DNA of 64,000 bases, taken from the NCBI GenBank assembly GCA_023384415.1, contig JAHDWJ010000009.1:62001-126000 (forward strand), in the 5' to 3' direction. Made by a program: the position numbers and the translations under genes. How positions within the stretch are numbered: the first letter of the stretch is position 1; each line of letters starts with the position of its first letter. Below are positions 33,092-42,408 of this stretch, piece by piece. The notes beneath the pieces were generated by a model. The model ran no database searches. It saw only the letters and a list, made by a program, of their open reading frames with translations, and was not told the origin of the DNA. The DNA comes from Anaerolineae bacterium (GTDB lineage Bacteria; Chloroflexota; Anaerolineae; Promineifilales; Promineifilaceae).

Positions 33092-34699
33092 CTATTTACC
33101 TAAACCAGATAACCAACTCGTCAAACGCCAGCCGCGCCGGTTATTACGGCGGCTGGAGTAATCGTACGAGTAATACCGGTAATAATAATAATCATAATAA
33201 CCGGTGCGACCCGTTCGTAGTTGATTCATGACTACGCCTAACAAATGGGCCCCACTTTTCTCTAATCTCTCGGTGGCATCAATCAGGGCATCTAATCGAG
33301 TTTTACCCCCTTCGATCACTAACACGCACCCATCTACCTGGGGAGCCAGGATAGAGGCATCGGCGACGGTGAGTGTAGGTGGAGAGTCAAAGATCATAAT
33401 CTCAAAATGCTGTCCCAATTCCTCCAAGACCTTGGCCATACGTTGGGAGTTAAGCAGCTCGGCTGGGTTGGGGGGAATAGGCCCGCTGGTCATTACGCTC
33501 AGCCCAGAAATTTTGCTGGATTGGATATGGTTAAATACAGGTGTGGCGGCATCGAGCAGGGCGGTAGTGAGGCCATGATTGTTGGCGGTAGCGAAGATTT
33601 TATGCTGCATGGGACGGCGCAAATCGGCATCTACAATGCATACCTTTTTGCCCGTTTGGGCCAACACCACGGCCAGGTTGGCCGTCGTCGTAGATTTGCC
33701 TTCAGAAGGGGATGAGCTGGTGACCAGGAGTGATTTTAGCTCCCCGTCTACGGCGGCAAAGTTGAGGTTGGTGCGCAAGACGCGATAGGCTTCGGAAACG
33801 GGAGCGCGGGGGGTATGCACGGTGATGAGCCGGTCATTGGGGCTGCTGCCTTTGATGAAGGCGATGGCCCCGAGGGTGGAAAGGCCAGTGGTCTCGGCGA
33901 CTTGTTCGGGGTTCTTAACGGTGTCGTCCAGGTAATCAATGAGGAAGATGATCCCCAAGGCCAGTAACGCCCCGACGGTGGCGGCCAGGGTGGCGTTGGT
34001 TTGCGGCCGCGGCCGGATAGCATTGTTATTAGGCAAGGCTTCCTGGAATACCTCAATCTTATTTGTCTCTCTGGCCTGGGAAATCCGCAGGGCTTCTAGC
34101 CCATTAAAATTTTGGTTGTGCTGCACCTCAATCTCCCGCAGCTGCGTTTGTAAACGGGCCAGGGCCGCTTCTTCGACAGAGGTTTGCGGCTCATCCATAT
34201 CATTGATCTGGATCATCACCTGCTCCCGCTCATCTCGCAGTTGTTCTAACGACGCTTCATACCGGGAGATCGAGGCCGCATACCGGCTGGCCTGCCGCTC
34301 ATTGTTTTGCTCAATGAACACCAGGCCTACCGTATTGGCAATATCAGCGGCCATCTGGGGGTCGTTTGCCTCAACGGTAATATCAATAATTTGGGTGCCT
34401 TCAGGGCTGGAAACAGAGAGGCGGCCAGCCCCCACCGAATACCCCAGCCGCTCCGACACCTCGTTCAATACAGGACGGGAGCGGATGACTTGCAAGTAGG
34501 TGGTAATGAGCCGTTGATCCAGGTCAATCTGGCTGGCGGTCGCTCCTGGGGCTGTGTCTACGATGAGGCGGGAATTGGCACTGTATACTTTGGGACTGTT
34601 GCTGCTGACTAAATAGGTAATCCCCCCGCCGATAATCGCGCTTAAAATGACTAACCACAGCCATTGTCGCAGCAGGGCTAAATAATGTTTAACTTCCAT
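33092..34699 (-). CDS. Wzz-type polysaccharide co-polymerase fused to BY-kinase
   Basis: 535 residues. A Wzz domain with a helix near 13-32 (WLWLVILSAIIGGGITYLV) and a second near 235-255, a coiled-coil periplasmic region between, then a P-loop tyrosine kinase: Walker A SSSPSEGKSTTTANL, Walker A' KKVCIVDADLRRPMQH, Walker B EIMIFDSPPTLTVAD. The C-terminus has a tyrosine cluster (GYYDYYYYRYYSYDYSS), the usual autophosphorylation site. Such proteins control chain length and export of capsule or exopolysaccharide. The fused form is the Gram-negative/Wzc style, although the length is shorter. It overlaps the upstream small membrane protein by 11 bp. Confidence 0.9.
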   Translation of the reverse strand: MEVKHYLALLRQWLWLVILSAIIGGGITYLVSSNSPKVYSANSRLIVDTAPGATASQIDLDQRLITTYLQVIRSRPVLNEVSERLGYSVGAGRLSVSSPEGTQIIDITVEANDPQMAADIANTVGLVFIEQNNERQASRYAASISRYEASLEQLRDEREQVMIQINDMDEPQTSVEEAALARLQTQLREIEVQHNQNFNGLEALRISQARETNKIEVFQEALPNNNAIRPRPQTNATLAATVGALLALGIIFLIDYLDDTVKNPEQVAETTGLSTLGAIAFIKGSSPNDRLITVHTPRAPVSEAYRVLRTNLNFAAVDGELKSLLVTSSSPSEGKSTTTANLAVVLAQTGKKVCIVDADLRRPMQHKIFATANNHGLTTALLDAATPVFNHIQSSKISGLSVMTSGPIPPNPAELLNSQRMAKVLEELGQHFEIMIFDSPPTLTVADASILAPQVDGCVLVIEGGKTRLDALIDATERLEKSGAHLLGVVMNQLRTGRTGYYDYYYYRYYSYDYSSRRNNRRGWRLTSWLSGLGK

Positions 34700-35021
34700 G
34701 AAGGCTCCTTCGGGTCAGCCAGAGTTTACTAATGTTGAATAGAGCAATTAAGAGAAAAACTACCCATATAATGGCTTCGCTGGTTGTCTGGCTGCGGCCG
34801 GCCAGGCCGAAAGCTATCAAAGCCAGACCAATCCAGGCAAAGGTGGTGAAGGTAGGAGCGCGAAGGATATGATGCCAGGGGAGTTTTTGTTGTCTGGCCT
34901 GCCAGTGGTGATAACTAAAGGCAGCCAGGATAATGGCGAATCCAAGAATCCAGGCCGTATGAAATAGTAAAGAAACCCAATCAATCACAGCAGCGATTAT
35001 AACATAGGCTATAATTGTCAC
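34689..35021 (-). CDS. Small membrane protein, unknown
   Basis: 110 residues with about three hydrophobic helices (WILGFAIILAAFSYHHW, FAWIGLALIAFGLAG, AIIWVVFLLIALFNISKLWL). I recognise no family. It precedes and overlaps the Wzz/BY-kinase gene, so it probably serves exopolysaccharide export. The start is uncertain: GTG 35021 has no Shine-Dalgarno, and a promoter-like TTGTGA-16-TATAAT overlaps the first codons, so translation may begin later (for example at a GTG near 34986). Confidence 0.5.
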   Translation of the reverse strand: MTIIAYVIIAAVIDWVSLLFHTAWILGFAIILAAFSYHHWQARQQKLPWHHILRAPTFTTFAWIGLALIAFGLAGRSQTTSEAIIWVVFLLIALFNISKLWLTRRSLHGS

Positions 35022-35080
35022 AATAGGCTACAAGTCAGTCAGGATGGTGATTGGAAAATGTGGTATATCTTGAGGTAAAC

Positions 35081-36454
35081 ATGGCGAAGACGAAAGTGCA
35101 ATATGTTTGTACGGCCTGCGGCCGCATCACCCCAGCCTTTATGGGTAAATGTCCCCGATGTGGGGAGTTTGGTACGATGCAGGAGCAGATAGTGGATCCA
35201 GGACCGGTTGGAGGGGGGAGACGGGGTGCGGCCGCGGCCGCTACTCCCCAACGCCTGGCCGACATCACTACCGACGGGGTAGAGCGACAAACCTTACCCC
35301 TGGTGGAGTTCACCCGCGTCTTAGGGGGTGGGGTTGTGCCCGGCTCCCTGGTTCTAGTGGGCGGTGATCCGGGCATTGGCAAATCTACCCTGCTCTTGCA
35401 AGTGGCCGCCCTCATGGCTCAGGAGCATGGGGTGACGCTCTACATCTCCGGTGAAGAAAGTGCCCGGCAAATCAAAATGCGGGCTGACCGGATGGACGTG
35501 CAAGCCCATGACCTCTTTTTGCTCACCGAAACCAACCTCAATGCCATCTTGCCCCATATCGAAGCGACTCACCCCAACCTGGTCATCATTGACAGTATCC
35601 AGACTACCTATGACGATCAGCGGGAATCTTCCGCCGGGAGCGTAACCCAGGTGCGGGAATGTGCCAGCCGTTTTCAGGATGTGGCCAAATCGGCCGGCAT
35701 CACTATTTTCCTGGTGGGGCATGTGACCAAAGAAGGAGCCATCGCCGGGCCACGAGTGCTGGAACATATCGTGGATACGGTTCTTTACCTGGAAGGAGAC
35801 CCATTTCACCGTTACCGGCTGCTGCGGAGTGTTAAAAACCGGTTTGGGGCCACCAGTGAGGTGGGGGTGTTTGAGATGGGGGAGAAGGGGCTGCTGGAAG
35901 TGTTGAACCCCTCTGAGGCGTTTTTGGCCGAGCGGCAGGTGAATGTGCCGGGTTCGGCGATTGCCGTGACGATGGAAGGAACGCGGCCGCTTTTGGTTGA
36001 GATTCAAGCCCTGGCCAGCCCGACCACCTTTGCCAACCCCCGCCGCACCGCCAATGGCATTGATTACAACCGGCTGCTTTTGTTATCCGCCGTTTTATCA
36101 CGGCGAGTAAACCTGCCCCTGGCTAACCGGGATTTATTTGTCAATGTGGTTGGTGGTCTGCAAATAGATGAACCAGCGGCCGATTTAGCCGTCGCCATTG
36201 CTATAGTCAGTAGTGTCAAAGACAAACCGGCCCATGCCGATATGGGGTTCATTGGCGAGATTGGCCTGAGCGGGGAGCTGCGGGCGGTCAGCCAGTTAGA
36301 AGCCCGCCTCAATGAGGCGGTGAAGCTGGGGTTCAAACGGTGTATCGTGCCCCGCACCACTGGCAAACGTACCTACAAAACTCCAGATGGGTTAGAACTT
36401 ATCCCCTGCCGCTCTTTGCTGGATGCCCTTAGTACGGCCCTGGTGGCTGGTTAG
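35081..36454 (+). CDS. radA: DNA repair protein RadA/Sms
   Basis: 457 residues. C4 zinc finger CTACGRITPAFMGKCPRCGE, RecA-like ATPase with Walker A GDPGIGKSTLLL, the RadA-specific KNRFGATSEVG, and a Lon-protease-like C-terminal domain (LQIDEPAADLAVAIAIVSS, GFIGEIGLSGELRAV). RadA is a branch-migration helicase that processes recombination intermediates. ATG 35081 has GAGG 6 nt upstream, and the family begins MAKxKxxYVC; an in-frame earlier codon lacks support. A GCGGCCGC encodes the Cys-Gly-Arg of the zinc finger. Confidence 0.95.
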   Translation: MAKTKVQYVCTACGRITPAFMGKCPRCGEFGTMQEQIVDPGPVGGGRRGAAAAATPQRLADITTDGVERQTLPLVEFTRVLGGGVVPGSLVLVGGDPGIGKSTLLLQVAALMAQEHGVTLYISGEESARQIKMRADRMDVQAHDLFLLTETNLNAILPHIEATHPNLVIIDSIQTTYDDQRESSAGSVTQVRECASRFQDVAKSAGITIFLVGHVTKEGAIAGPRVLEHIVDTVLYLEGDPFHRYRLLRSVKNRFGATSEVGVFEMGEKGLLEVLNPSEAFLAERQVNVPGSAIAVTMEGTRPLLVEIQALASPTTFANPRRTANGIDYNRLLLLSAVLSRRVNLPLANRDLFVNVVGGLQIDEPAADLAVAIAIVSSVKDKPAHADMGFIGEIGLSGELRAVSQLEARLNEAVKLGFKRCIVPRTTGKRTYKTPDGLELIPCRSLLDALSTALVAG

Positions 36455-36484
36455 CCAACTCATTAGCGGAGAAGCCCCCAAAAA

Positions 36485-37138
36485 ATGAATTACCAACTGC
36501 CTGATTTGCGTCAACACGCCCTGGCCACCACCAACTGGCAAACCATTCAACAGCGGGTAGCCCTGCTGCATGAATTAACCACCGGCAGCATCGGCATTGG
36601 GGAGTTGTGTTGTGGCGATTGTTCCCGACAGTGGCAGGCCTATACAGAGCAGTTGGGCTGCTCCCGCTTTCTGGGGCTGGACATTGAACCGCAAATCGTG
36701 GCCCGAAATCGGGCTAAAGGGATCCCGTGTGTGCAAGGGGATGTGATGGACAGGCAGGCGTTGGCCCAGTTTCAGGATTTTGCGGTTCTCTTTTTCGGGC
36801 CACCCTTGTCGCAGCGGTGTGGCATCCACCGCCCTCTGGCTTTCCGTGACATCCAGCCCCGGTATGACCAGGTGGCCCGGCTGCTTTTGGGGGAACTTGG
36901 GTATGACGGGCTGTTGGTCTGCATTTGTCCTAAAACAACAGATATGGGAGATATTACCTGGCTTTACCAACAGATTCGGCTGTCCCGACCTGACATAGGG
37001 CTGCGCCTGATTCATCACTCTTATGCAACGGTGACGGGCGGGGGAGACCAAACTGAAATGCGGTTAAAATATGTTGAACTGTGGTTTTCCAGCCAGCTTG
37101 AAGATGCCTGGGAGTTGCGGGTTGGGAAACCTATTTGA
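36485..37138 (+). CDS. Class I SAM-dependent methyltransferase-like protein
   Basis: 217 residues. A Rossmann-like motif I (IGIGELCCGDCSRQWQAY), an acidic motif II (FLGLDIEPQIVARNRAKG), GDVMDRQAL, and a putative catalytic loop LFFGPPLSQRCG followed by GLLVCICPKTTDMGD. The loop resembles the GPP of nucleic-acid methyltransferases, but the cysteine of C5-methylases is not in the usual place. The substrate cannot be told. It follows radA by 30 bp and precedes the GGGAFGN-motif gene by 22 bp, so the two unknown genes probably share a transcript with radA. Confidence 0.55.
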   Translation: MNYQLPDLRQHALATTNWQTIQQRVALLHELTTGSIGIGELCCGDCSRQWQAYTEQLGCSRFLGLDIEPQIVARNRAKGIPCVQGDVMDRQALAQFQDFAVLFFGPPLSQRCGIHRPLAFRDIQPRYDQVARLLLGELGYDGLLVCICPKTTDMGDITWLYQQIRLSRPDIGLRLIHHSYATVTGGGDQTEMRLKYVELWFSSQLEDAWELRVGKPI

Positions 37139-37160
37139 ACAGTAATATGGAGAGACAACC

Positions 37161-38156
37161 ATGACCTGGTTTGAACAGCTCGTCGGATTTCCCGAACAGT
37201 CCCCAGCCTACGTCCGGGAAAATCTGCGCCTGGAGGGGGAACGATTGACCTCTCTGGTAAACCAGAAACAGTTTCGCTGCGGCCGCCTGGAAACCCCATC
37301 TCTGGCTGAACTACGAAGCCGTGTCCGCCTCGTCGAGCCAATACCGGGCAAACTAACCATCCGCGAACAAGTCGCCAACGTCGCTGATCTGCACAGTGAG
37401 CCAGGTAATGCCAACAGCCTGTTCCAGGTGGCTTCCCAATTTAACCTGCTAGAAATGGTCAACCCCCAGGTAACGCCAGAGAAAGGGGTGGGCATTTACC
37501 AATATGACCGGACCCAGGGGCCGATTTGCGCCATGGCCGCCGGGGCCGGCACCATTTACCGCAACTATTTTGTTGAGGTTAATGGGCAGATCGGCCAGTC
37601 GGCGCACAACCAGATTGATTGCCTGGCTGATCTAGGCCAGGTGTTGGGCAATAACGATAACCGGCTCTGGCAAATGAGCAACGGTTACGCCCTGGCTTCG
37701 TATGATGGTCTTGTGGAAATAGCTGAACGGCTGCGGAATGCCTCAGAGAGTGATCTGGACCAACTGCGGCCGCTTCTCCGCGTCGGTATCCAGTGGCAGA
37801 CACAAGTAACACGCCAGGAAGCCAGCCACAACGTCAGCCAAATTTACTGCTCCGCCCTGCCCATAGCTTATTCTCCCCATCCCCCAGCCTTATGGGAACC
37901 ATTTGCCCGCCTGGTTCTGGAAGCTGCTTATGAAGCCACCCTATGTACGGCCATCTTGAACTGGCAGATGAGTGGCCGTAATCGTGTCTTCCTCACTTTG
38001 CTTGGGGGCGGGGCGTTTGGCAATAAGACAGCCTGGATTCTGGACAGCCTCAACCGGGCGGTACAGTTGTACCAGCAGTGGGGCCTGGAGCTGCTGATCG
38101 TCAGCTATGGAGGGTCAAATCCATCGGTGCGTGAATTGGTAAAGCAATTTTTATAA
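37161..38156 (+). CDS. Conserved protein of unknown function with GGGAFGN loop (macro-like?)
   Basis: 331 residues. Strong, specific stretches suggest an enzyme: SLFQVASQFNLLEMVNPQ, YQYDRTQGPICAMAAGAGT, YRNYFVEVN, and near the C-terminus FLTLLGGGAFGNKTAWI with LLIVSYGG. The glycine-rich GGGAFGN loop beside a hydrophobic strand recalls macro-domain/PARG-type ADP-ribose-binding loops, and the overall plan resembles an uncharacterised family I recall from bacteria, protists and large DNA viruses. I cannot confirm the fold by eye. A GGAGAGACAACC lies upstream of the ATG. It sits in an apparent operon behind a methyltransferase-like gene. Confidence 0.5.
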   Translation: MTWFEQLVGFPEQSPAYVRENLRLEGERLTSLVNQKQFRCGRLETPSLAELRSRVRLVEPIPGKLTIREQVANVADLHSEPGNANSLFQVASQFNLLEMVNPQVTPEKGVGIYQYDRTQGPICAMAAGAGTIYRNYFVEVNGQIGQSAHNQIDCLADLGQVLGNNDNRLWQMSNGYALASYDGLVEIAERLRNASESDLDQLRPLLRVGIQWQTQVTRQEASHNVSQIYCSALPIAYSPHPPALWEPFARLVLEAAYEATLCTAILNWQMSGRNRVFLTLLGGGAFGNKTAWILDSLNRAVQLYQQWGLELLIVSYGGSNPSVRELVKQFL

Positions 38157-38209
38157 GTCACTCGAGCCAATTGAAAATTGAGCCATTCTTTAGCCATAAA
38201 GGATAGAAC

Positions 38210-38578
38210 ATGAAAGATAGTTCCCAGCTTTTTATCTTATTAAAGGAGATCATGCTGCCCTACGTATCCCGGCTTGATTGTCAGGTAGATAAGGATGATG
38301 AACTATCTCTAAATACCAGGCATTTAGCAAAGAACAAAAAACCACTCTGGTTTGGGGGTGTTCAAGTTAAGAAGAATTACGTCAGCTATCATCTCATGCC
38401 GGTTTATCTCAACCCTGAACTGTTGGCAACCATCTCCCCGGAATTGAAAAAGCGTATGCAGGGCAAATCCTGTTTTAACTTCACATCCCCGGATGCTGCC
38501 CTCTTCGAGGAGTTGGCGCAGCTCACTGAAGCTGGTTTTCGAGATTACCAGAAGCAAGGCTATGTCGAAAGTCACTAA
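38210..38578 (+). CDS. Small conserved protein, DUF1801-like
   Basis: 122 residues, soluble, with conserved-looking stretches KNKKPLWFGGVQVKKNYVSY, HLMPVYLNPELL and LKKRMQGKSCFNF. These resemble a widespread small family (DUF1801/YdhG-related by pattern) with no firm function. It starts 53 bp after the previous gene and its end overlaps the start of the DinB-like gene. Confidence 0.55.
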   Translation: MKDSSQLFILLKEIMLPYVSRLDCQVDKDDELSLNTRHLAKNKKPLWFGGVQVKKNYVSYHLMPVYLNPELLATISPELKKRMQGKSCFNFTSPDAALFEELAQLTEAGFRDYQKQGYVESH

Positions 38579-39158
38579 CCCGCCAATGAGTGATGAAGCT
38601 CGTAGTTACTTGATCCGGCAGTTGGAAACGGCGTGGAAACTCACTCTCTTTCACCTGGACGGCCTCACTACCGAGGAATGTTTGTGGCGGCCGGCACAGC
38701 AAGGGCTGTATGTACACCAACATCCCGATGGCCGATGGTACGCTGATTGGCCGGAACGTGAGGAGTATGATATTGGGCCGCCAGGCATCGCCTGGCTAAC
38801 CTGGCATCTTGGATTTTGGTGGTCTATGGTTCTCAATCACTCCTTTGGTGATGGGACTCTTACCCGTGAGCAGGTGCTGTGGCCGGGCCATGCTGATGGT
38901 GTACGAGAATGGCTCAATCAGCTACAGAATGAATGGCGAACCGCCATTGAGCCGATGACCGCTGACGAATTGCGTTCCCATCAGCGAACCCGCTGGCCTT
39001 TCTCAGACCGACCCTTTGGTGATGTCATTGCCTGGGTCAATGTCGAACTCGTAAAAAATGCCGCCGAGATCGGTTACGCCCGTTTTCTTTATGCCGTTCA
39101 ACCTCATCTGCTGTTGACGGATATAAGTTCAGCGGGAACGCCCCAGGTAGAGGAATAA
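38562..39158 (+). CDS. DinB-like (DfsB family) protein
   Basis: 198 residues. The four-helix DinB/YfiT pattern is visible: [20 protein letters not shown], a metal-ligand-type histidine in [16 protein letters not shown], and [20 protein letters not shown]. DinB-fold proteins are often thiol-transferases or metal-dependent enzymes; the target is unknown. ATG 38562 (AAGG 5-6 nt upstream) overlaps the preceding gene by 17 bp. The 3' end overlaps the convergent GH99/LysM gene by 30 bp. Confidence 0.65.
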   Translation: MSKVTNPPMSDEARSYLIRQLETAWKLTLFHLDGLTTEECLWRPAQQGLYVHQHPDGRWYADWPEREEYDIGPPGIAWLTWHLGFWWSMVLNHSFGDGTLTREQVLWPGHADGVREWLNQLQNEWRTAIEPMTADELRSHQRTRWPFSDRPFGDVIAWVNVELVKNAAEIGYARFLYAVQPHLLLTDISSAGTPQVEE

Positions 39159-40979
39159 CCCCCCAGTCATTGCTAAGAGCAGCACAATCCCGGCAAAAAC
39201 AGGTACGACAGCCCCTGGTCGGCTGACGGCTTGCTCAATCAAGGCTGGGGTAGGGGTGGGGATGGTCGGCAAGGGGACGGGGGTGTTGGTAGGTGGGGGC
39301 GGGGGCAGGGTAGGGGATGGCGAGGGGGTCCAGGTGGGGGTCAGGCTGGGAATTTCGGTAGCGGTGGGGGATGGTTCAGGCTGATCCACAGAACCGCCCA
39401 CATCGGTTGGTTGGGGTAGTTGGCCGACGATTAGCTCCTGATCAATTCGCAAGACGACTGTCTCAGTTAAATTGTTGTATTCTAGCAGCTGCTCCAACGT
39501 GAGGTTATAGCGTGTAGCGATACCAAACAGGGAGTCCCCTTCGCGCACTCGATGAACAATATTGCCATTGGCTTTAAGAATGGCCCCAGGGAATTGGGCC
39601 ATGATGTCGGCAAAGCGGAATTCGTCGGCACTGCCCAAGATGATGGATTGGCCGATTTGTAAAATGGCACTTTCATCCAGGTTATTGAGATCATAAAGTC
39701 GGTTAATGTCTAGATTAAACCGGTTGGCAATGGTGAGCAGCGTGTCCCCTGATTGAACCAGATAGATGATGGTGCCATTGGGTTGGGGGGTTGGGGAAGC
39801 AATGGGGGTTGTGGATGGGGATGGGGATGGGGTATGGCTGGGTGTGGGTGAAGGGCCGGGGGTGTCGGTGGGGCGGGGGGTAGGAGATGGCCCTGGGGTG
39901 GCGGTGAGGGCGGGAGGGATGTTGGGATTGGGCGCGGCCGCAGGGATTTGTCCTGCTTTGTATTGGCTGCTCATCTGGGCGGTCAGGTCCAAATAGAAAT
40001 TGCCAAACTCAACACTGGGTTCGATGTTGCTCCCTTCGGGCCATTCGTTGTAGCTGGTGATGATGAGCATATCTGGAGCAGATGCGGCCGCGCCGCTGAA
40101 ACTGGTCTGGTAATAGGCCCCATCATTACGCGGCCGCACAAATGCCGCACTCCCTCGCCCAAGCAGCGTATCATCCCAACCGGGCATCGCCGTTGCTACC
40201 CAATATTTGTAACTGCCATAGGTCGCGGCCGCGTTTCGGGTATTGCCTGCCCAGGTGGCTGCCGTGCCGGCCGGGTTGGCCGACCAGGCTGTGTTATACA
40301 AATGCAGCCCATCAAAGACTGCCAGATACTCTAACCCGGCCCCTTCAGCAATCCAGATAGAGGTGTAATTCGGGTCTACAGTATCCCGAATGGTCCGCCA
40401 ATCATTAACCGAAAGAAGCCAGTTAGCCCAAAAGAAGATGACCGGTTTGCCATCCACACGCAAATAGGCGCCGTGATTGGCATGGGTAGAAAGCAGCGTT
40501 TGTAAAGCAGCAATACGATCCTGATTGTTAGCGAAATAAGGGCTGCCCACCTCAAAATCAACAGCGGCACGAAACCCAGACGCGGCCGCGATGTTTAACA
40601 ACGTTTGAAAATTCCCTTCCGTCTGGTTGCCACTGCCAGGGCCATACCAGCTTTGCACAAACCCATCAATGCCAGCTCCCTGTGCTTCACTCACATGCCG
40701 CTGAATCACTGAGGCGTCTGTAGAAAAATACGGTTGGGGTGGGTTGAATGGGGTTTTGCCAGGGCCAAAGCTGTTCGGGCTGAACCAGGCATAATAAAAA
40801 GCCAGCACCAGGCGGGTTTGGCCCTGTGCCTCAGTTAGAGAAGGAGCGAGTGGGGAAGAGGGGTGCGGCCGCGTCAGCCACAACAGCGCCGCTAAAATTA
40901 AGAAAGACCCCACCCAAATAATGTTTCGTGTTTGCTTCAAGTTCAACTCCCCACGCAATATCACATTTGGCATCCCCAT
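39129..40979 (-). CDS. GH99-like glycosidase with two LysM domains and C-terminal anchor
   Basis: 616 residues. A signal/anchor segment ([16 protein letters not shown], about 19-34), then a GH99/GH71-like barrel (about 55-345): [41 protein letters not shown], and the C-terminal [14 protein letters not shown] typical of the endo-alpha-mannosidase-like family. A Thr/Pro linker, two LysM modules ([19 protein letters not shown] and [19 protein letters not shown]), another Pro-rich linker, a final helix ([20 protein letters not shown]) and a short basic end follow. LysM binds peptidoglycan or other GlcNAc polymers, so I infer a surface enzyme that trims polysaccharide. The gene carries many GCGGCCGC sites. 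Confidence 0.8.
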   Translation of the reverse strand: MGMPNVILRGELNLKQTRNIIWVGSFLILAALLWLTRPHPSSPLAPSLTEAQGQTRLVLAFYYAWFSPNSFGPGKTPFNPPQPYFSTDASVIQRHVSEAQGAGIDGFVQSWYGPGSGNQTEGNFQTLLNIAAASGFRAAVDFEVGSPYFANNQDRIAALQTLLSTHANHGAYLRVDGKPVIFFWANWLLSVNDWRTIRDTVDPNYTSIWIAEGAGLEYLAVFDGLHLYNTAWSANPAGTAATWAGNTRNAAATYGSYKYWVATAMPGWDDTLLGRGSAAFVRPRNDGAYYQTSFSGAAASAPDMLIITSYNEWPEGSNIEPSVEFGNFYLDLTAQMSSQYKAGQIPAAAPNPNIPPALTATPGPSPTPRPTDTPGPSPTPSHTPSPSPSTTPIASPTPQPNGTIIYLVQSGDTLLTIANRFNLDINRLYDLNNLDESAILQIGQSIILGSADEFRFADIMAQFPGAILKANGNIVHRVREGDSLFGIATRYNLTLEQLLEYNNLTETVVLRIDQELIVGQLPQPTDVGGSVDQPEPSPTATEIPSLTPTWTPSPSPTLPPPPPTNTPVPLPTIPTPTPALIEQAVSRPGAVVPVFAGIVLLLAMTGGLFLYLGRSR

Positions 40980-41109
40980 AGAATAACCAACAGTGATCGG
41001 GCTAATGATGTTGAGAATAGTAACAAAAGCCGATACTTGTGCAAAATCGGATATGTGATAAACTCCTCAGTCGTTATACAGCAGAATACCGATTAAGGCA
41101 CTGCTTTCC

Positions 41110-41148
41110 GTCCTTAAACCACTGTCGCCAGACCTGGGCAGTAAGGAC
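41110..41148 (+). promoter_or_regulatory. Leader hairpin upstream of rpsF (possible S6:S18 autoregulatory RNA)
   Basis: GTCCTTA (41110-41116) pairs with TAAGGAC (41142-41148), and CCAG/CTGG plus CTG/CAG can pair inside. It lies about 50 nt before the rpsF start codon. The S6:S18 complex autoregulates many rpsF operons through a structured leader; this match is by position and a plausible fold only. Confidence 0.4.
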
Positions 41149-41196
41149 AGCCACTCAATATTGAGGATATACCGTGGAAAGGAGGTCATCCAAACC

Positions 41197-41493
41197 GTGC
41201 GTGAATACGAAGTTACCTTTATTCTTCAACCTACTTTAGAGGATGCTGAACGCGCTCAACTTATTGAGCGTGTTACCGGCTGGCTCAAAGATGCCACCGA
41301 TGGGGCCGAAGAGAGTCTCAAGGCCAAACATTGGGGGCAGCGTCAATTAGCTTACGAAATCAACCGCCATAAAGAAGGGTATTATCTTTTCTATGAAGCG
41401 AACCTTGATCCCGCCAAAGTCAAAGGGATTGAACAGAATGCCCGCTTCACGGAAGACATTTTGCGCTACTTGTTTATACGGAAAGACGAGTAA
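41197..41493 (+). CDS. rpsF: 30S ribosomal protein S6
   Basis: 98 residues with the S6 pattern REYEVTFILQPTL, KHWGQRQLAYEINRHKEGYY and LRYLFIRKDE. The GTG at 41197 is used because AAAGGAGG stands 11 nt upstream and S6 proteins begin MREYE. S6 binds 16S rRNA with S18 in the platform of the small subunit. It heads rpsF-ssb-rpsR. Confidence 0.95.
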   Translation: MREYEVTFILQPTLEDAERAQLIERVTGWLKDATDGAEESLKAKHWGQRQLAYEINRHKEGYYLFYEANLDPAKVKGIEQNARFTEDILRYLFIRKDE

Positions 41494-41527
41494 TCTCCTG
41501 CTTTGTCTCCCTGGCTGAGGAGTTTCC

Positions 41528-41869
41528 ATGTCCAGAGGTTTGAACAAAGTCATGCTCATAGGGCAGCTGGATGGGGTGGTCGAAATGCGCCACACCCCCG
41601 GCGGCCGCGTTGTTTCTTCTTTTGCTTTGGCCGTACCACGAGAGTGGCTCTCTGCCGAAGGAAAGCAACATTATGAGATTGATTGGTTCAACATCGTGGC
41701 CTGGAATAACCTGGCTGAATTTTGTCACCAACTTGAATCGCAGTGCCTGCTGTATGTAGAAGGCCGGTTGCAAACTCGCAGTTGGGAAGATGAAAGCGGC
41801 AAAAAACATTTTCGGACGGAAGTCGTCGCCCATGAGGTGTTGGCTTTAGTTCCTGATTTTAAGGTTTGA
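41528..41869 (+). CDS. ssb: Single-stranded DNA-binding protein, short form
   Basis: 113 residues. OB-fold SSB: SRGLNKVMLIGQLDGVVEMR, FALAVPREW, DWFNIVAWNNLAEFCHQL, YVEGRLQTRSWEDESG. Protein ends at ALVPDFKV, so it lacks the disordered linker and acidic DxDxPF tip that recruit partner proteins in standard SSB. Another full-length SSB may exist elsewhere. GAGGAG lies 6-8 nt before the ATG. Position between rpsF and rpsR is the classic operon. Confidence 0.92.
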   Translation: MSRGLNKVMLIGQLDGVVEMRHTPGGRVVSSFALAVPREWLSAEGKQHYEIDWFNIVAWNNLAEFCHQLESQCLLYVEGRLQTRSWEDESGKKHFRTEVVAHEVLALVPDFKV

Positions 41870-41994
41870 ATTTTAAGTTAGGGTAGTTTTTATGAAGAAG
41901 ATTTTTGGTTTTGCCTGATTGTGTCCAGTGCGGCCGCAATCGTCCATCTAAAACCATTAAGCGTAAAAACTACAGCTATTACCGGAGAAAGAAC

Positions 41995-42312
41995 ATGAGT
42001 GATTATGATGGTCGTCGTGGGGGTTGGCAGGGGAACCGGGGGGGTGGCCGGGGGCCAGCCAATAATGATATGATGGATATGGATGGGGGACAGCGCCGGT
42101 ATCGTCGCCGCCCTCGTATCTGCTCCTTTTGTGCCGACAAAATTAAATTTATAGATTACAAAGATCACGAATATCTGCGCCGCTTTATCAGTGATCACGG
42201 ACAGATTAAACCCCGTCGCCAGACCGGGACTTGTGCGCGTCATCAGCGAGGGGTAGCCGTAGCCATTAAACGGGCACGCCATCTAGCCCTCTTACCTTTT
42301 GTTGAAGAATAA
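41995..42312 (+). CDS. rpsR: 30S ribosomal protein S18
   Basis: 105 residues. A Gly/Arg/Asp-rich N-terminal extension ([18 protein letters not shown]) precedes the S18 core: [63 protein letters not shown] and later Cys/His suggest a zinc-binding form. GGAGAAAGAAC precedes ATG 41995. The 125-bp gap after ssb contains one GCGGCCGC and no clear gene. Confidence 0.95.
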   Translation: MSDYDGRRGGWQGNRGGGRGPANNDMMDMDGGQRRYRRRPRICSFCADKIKFIDYKDHEYLRRFISDHGQIKPRRQTGTCARHQRGVAVAIKRARHLALLPFVEE

Positions 42313-42408
42313 TGGGTGAGGAGTCAACGAATGACCGGAAGGGGACGGTTTTATTTCCCCTGCCTGCTGGTCATTAGTTTACTGTTCCCTGGGATAAACA
42401 GGTTGTTT

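Noticed and set aside
33939..34499. 186-codon plus-strand frame
   Set aside because: Antisense to the Wzz/BY-kinase gene.
36575..37051. 158-codon minus-strand frame
   Set aside because: Antisense to the methyltransferase-like gene and without a ribosome-binding site.
41161..41196. Longer N-terminus for S6
   Set aside because: It would place the Shine-Dalgarno AAAGGAGG inside the coding sequence; S6 begins REYEVTF.
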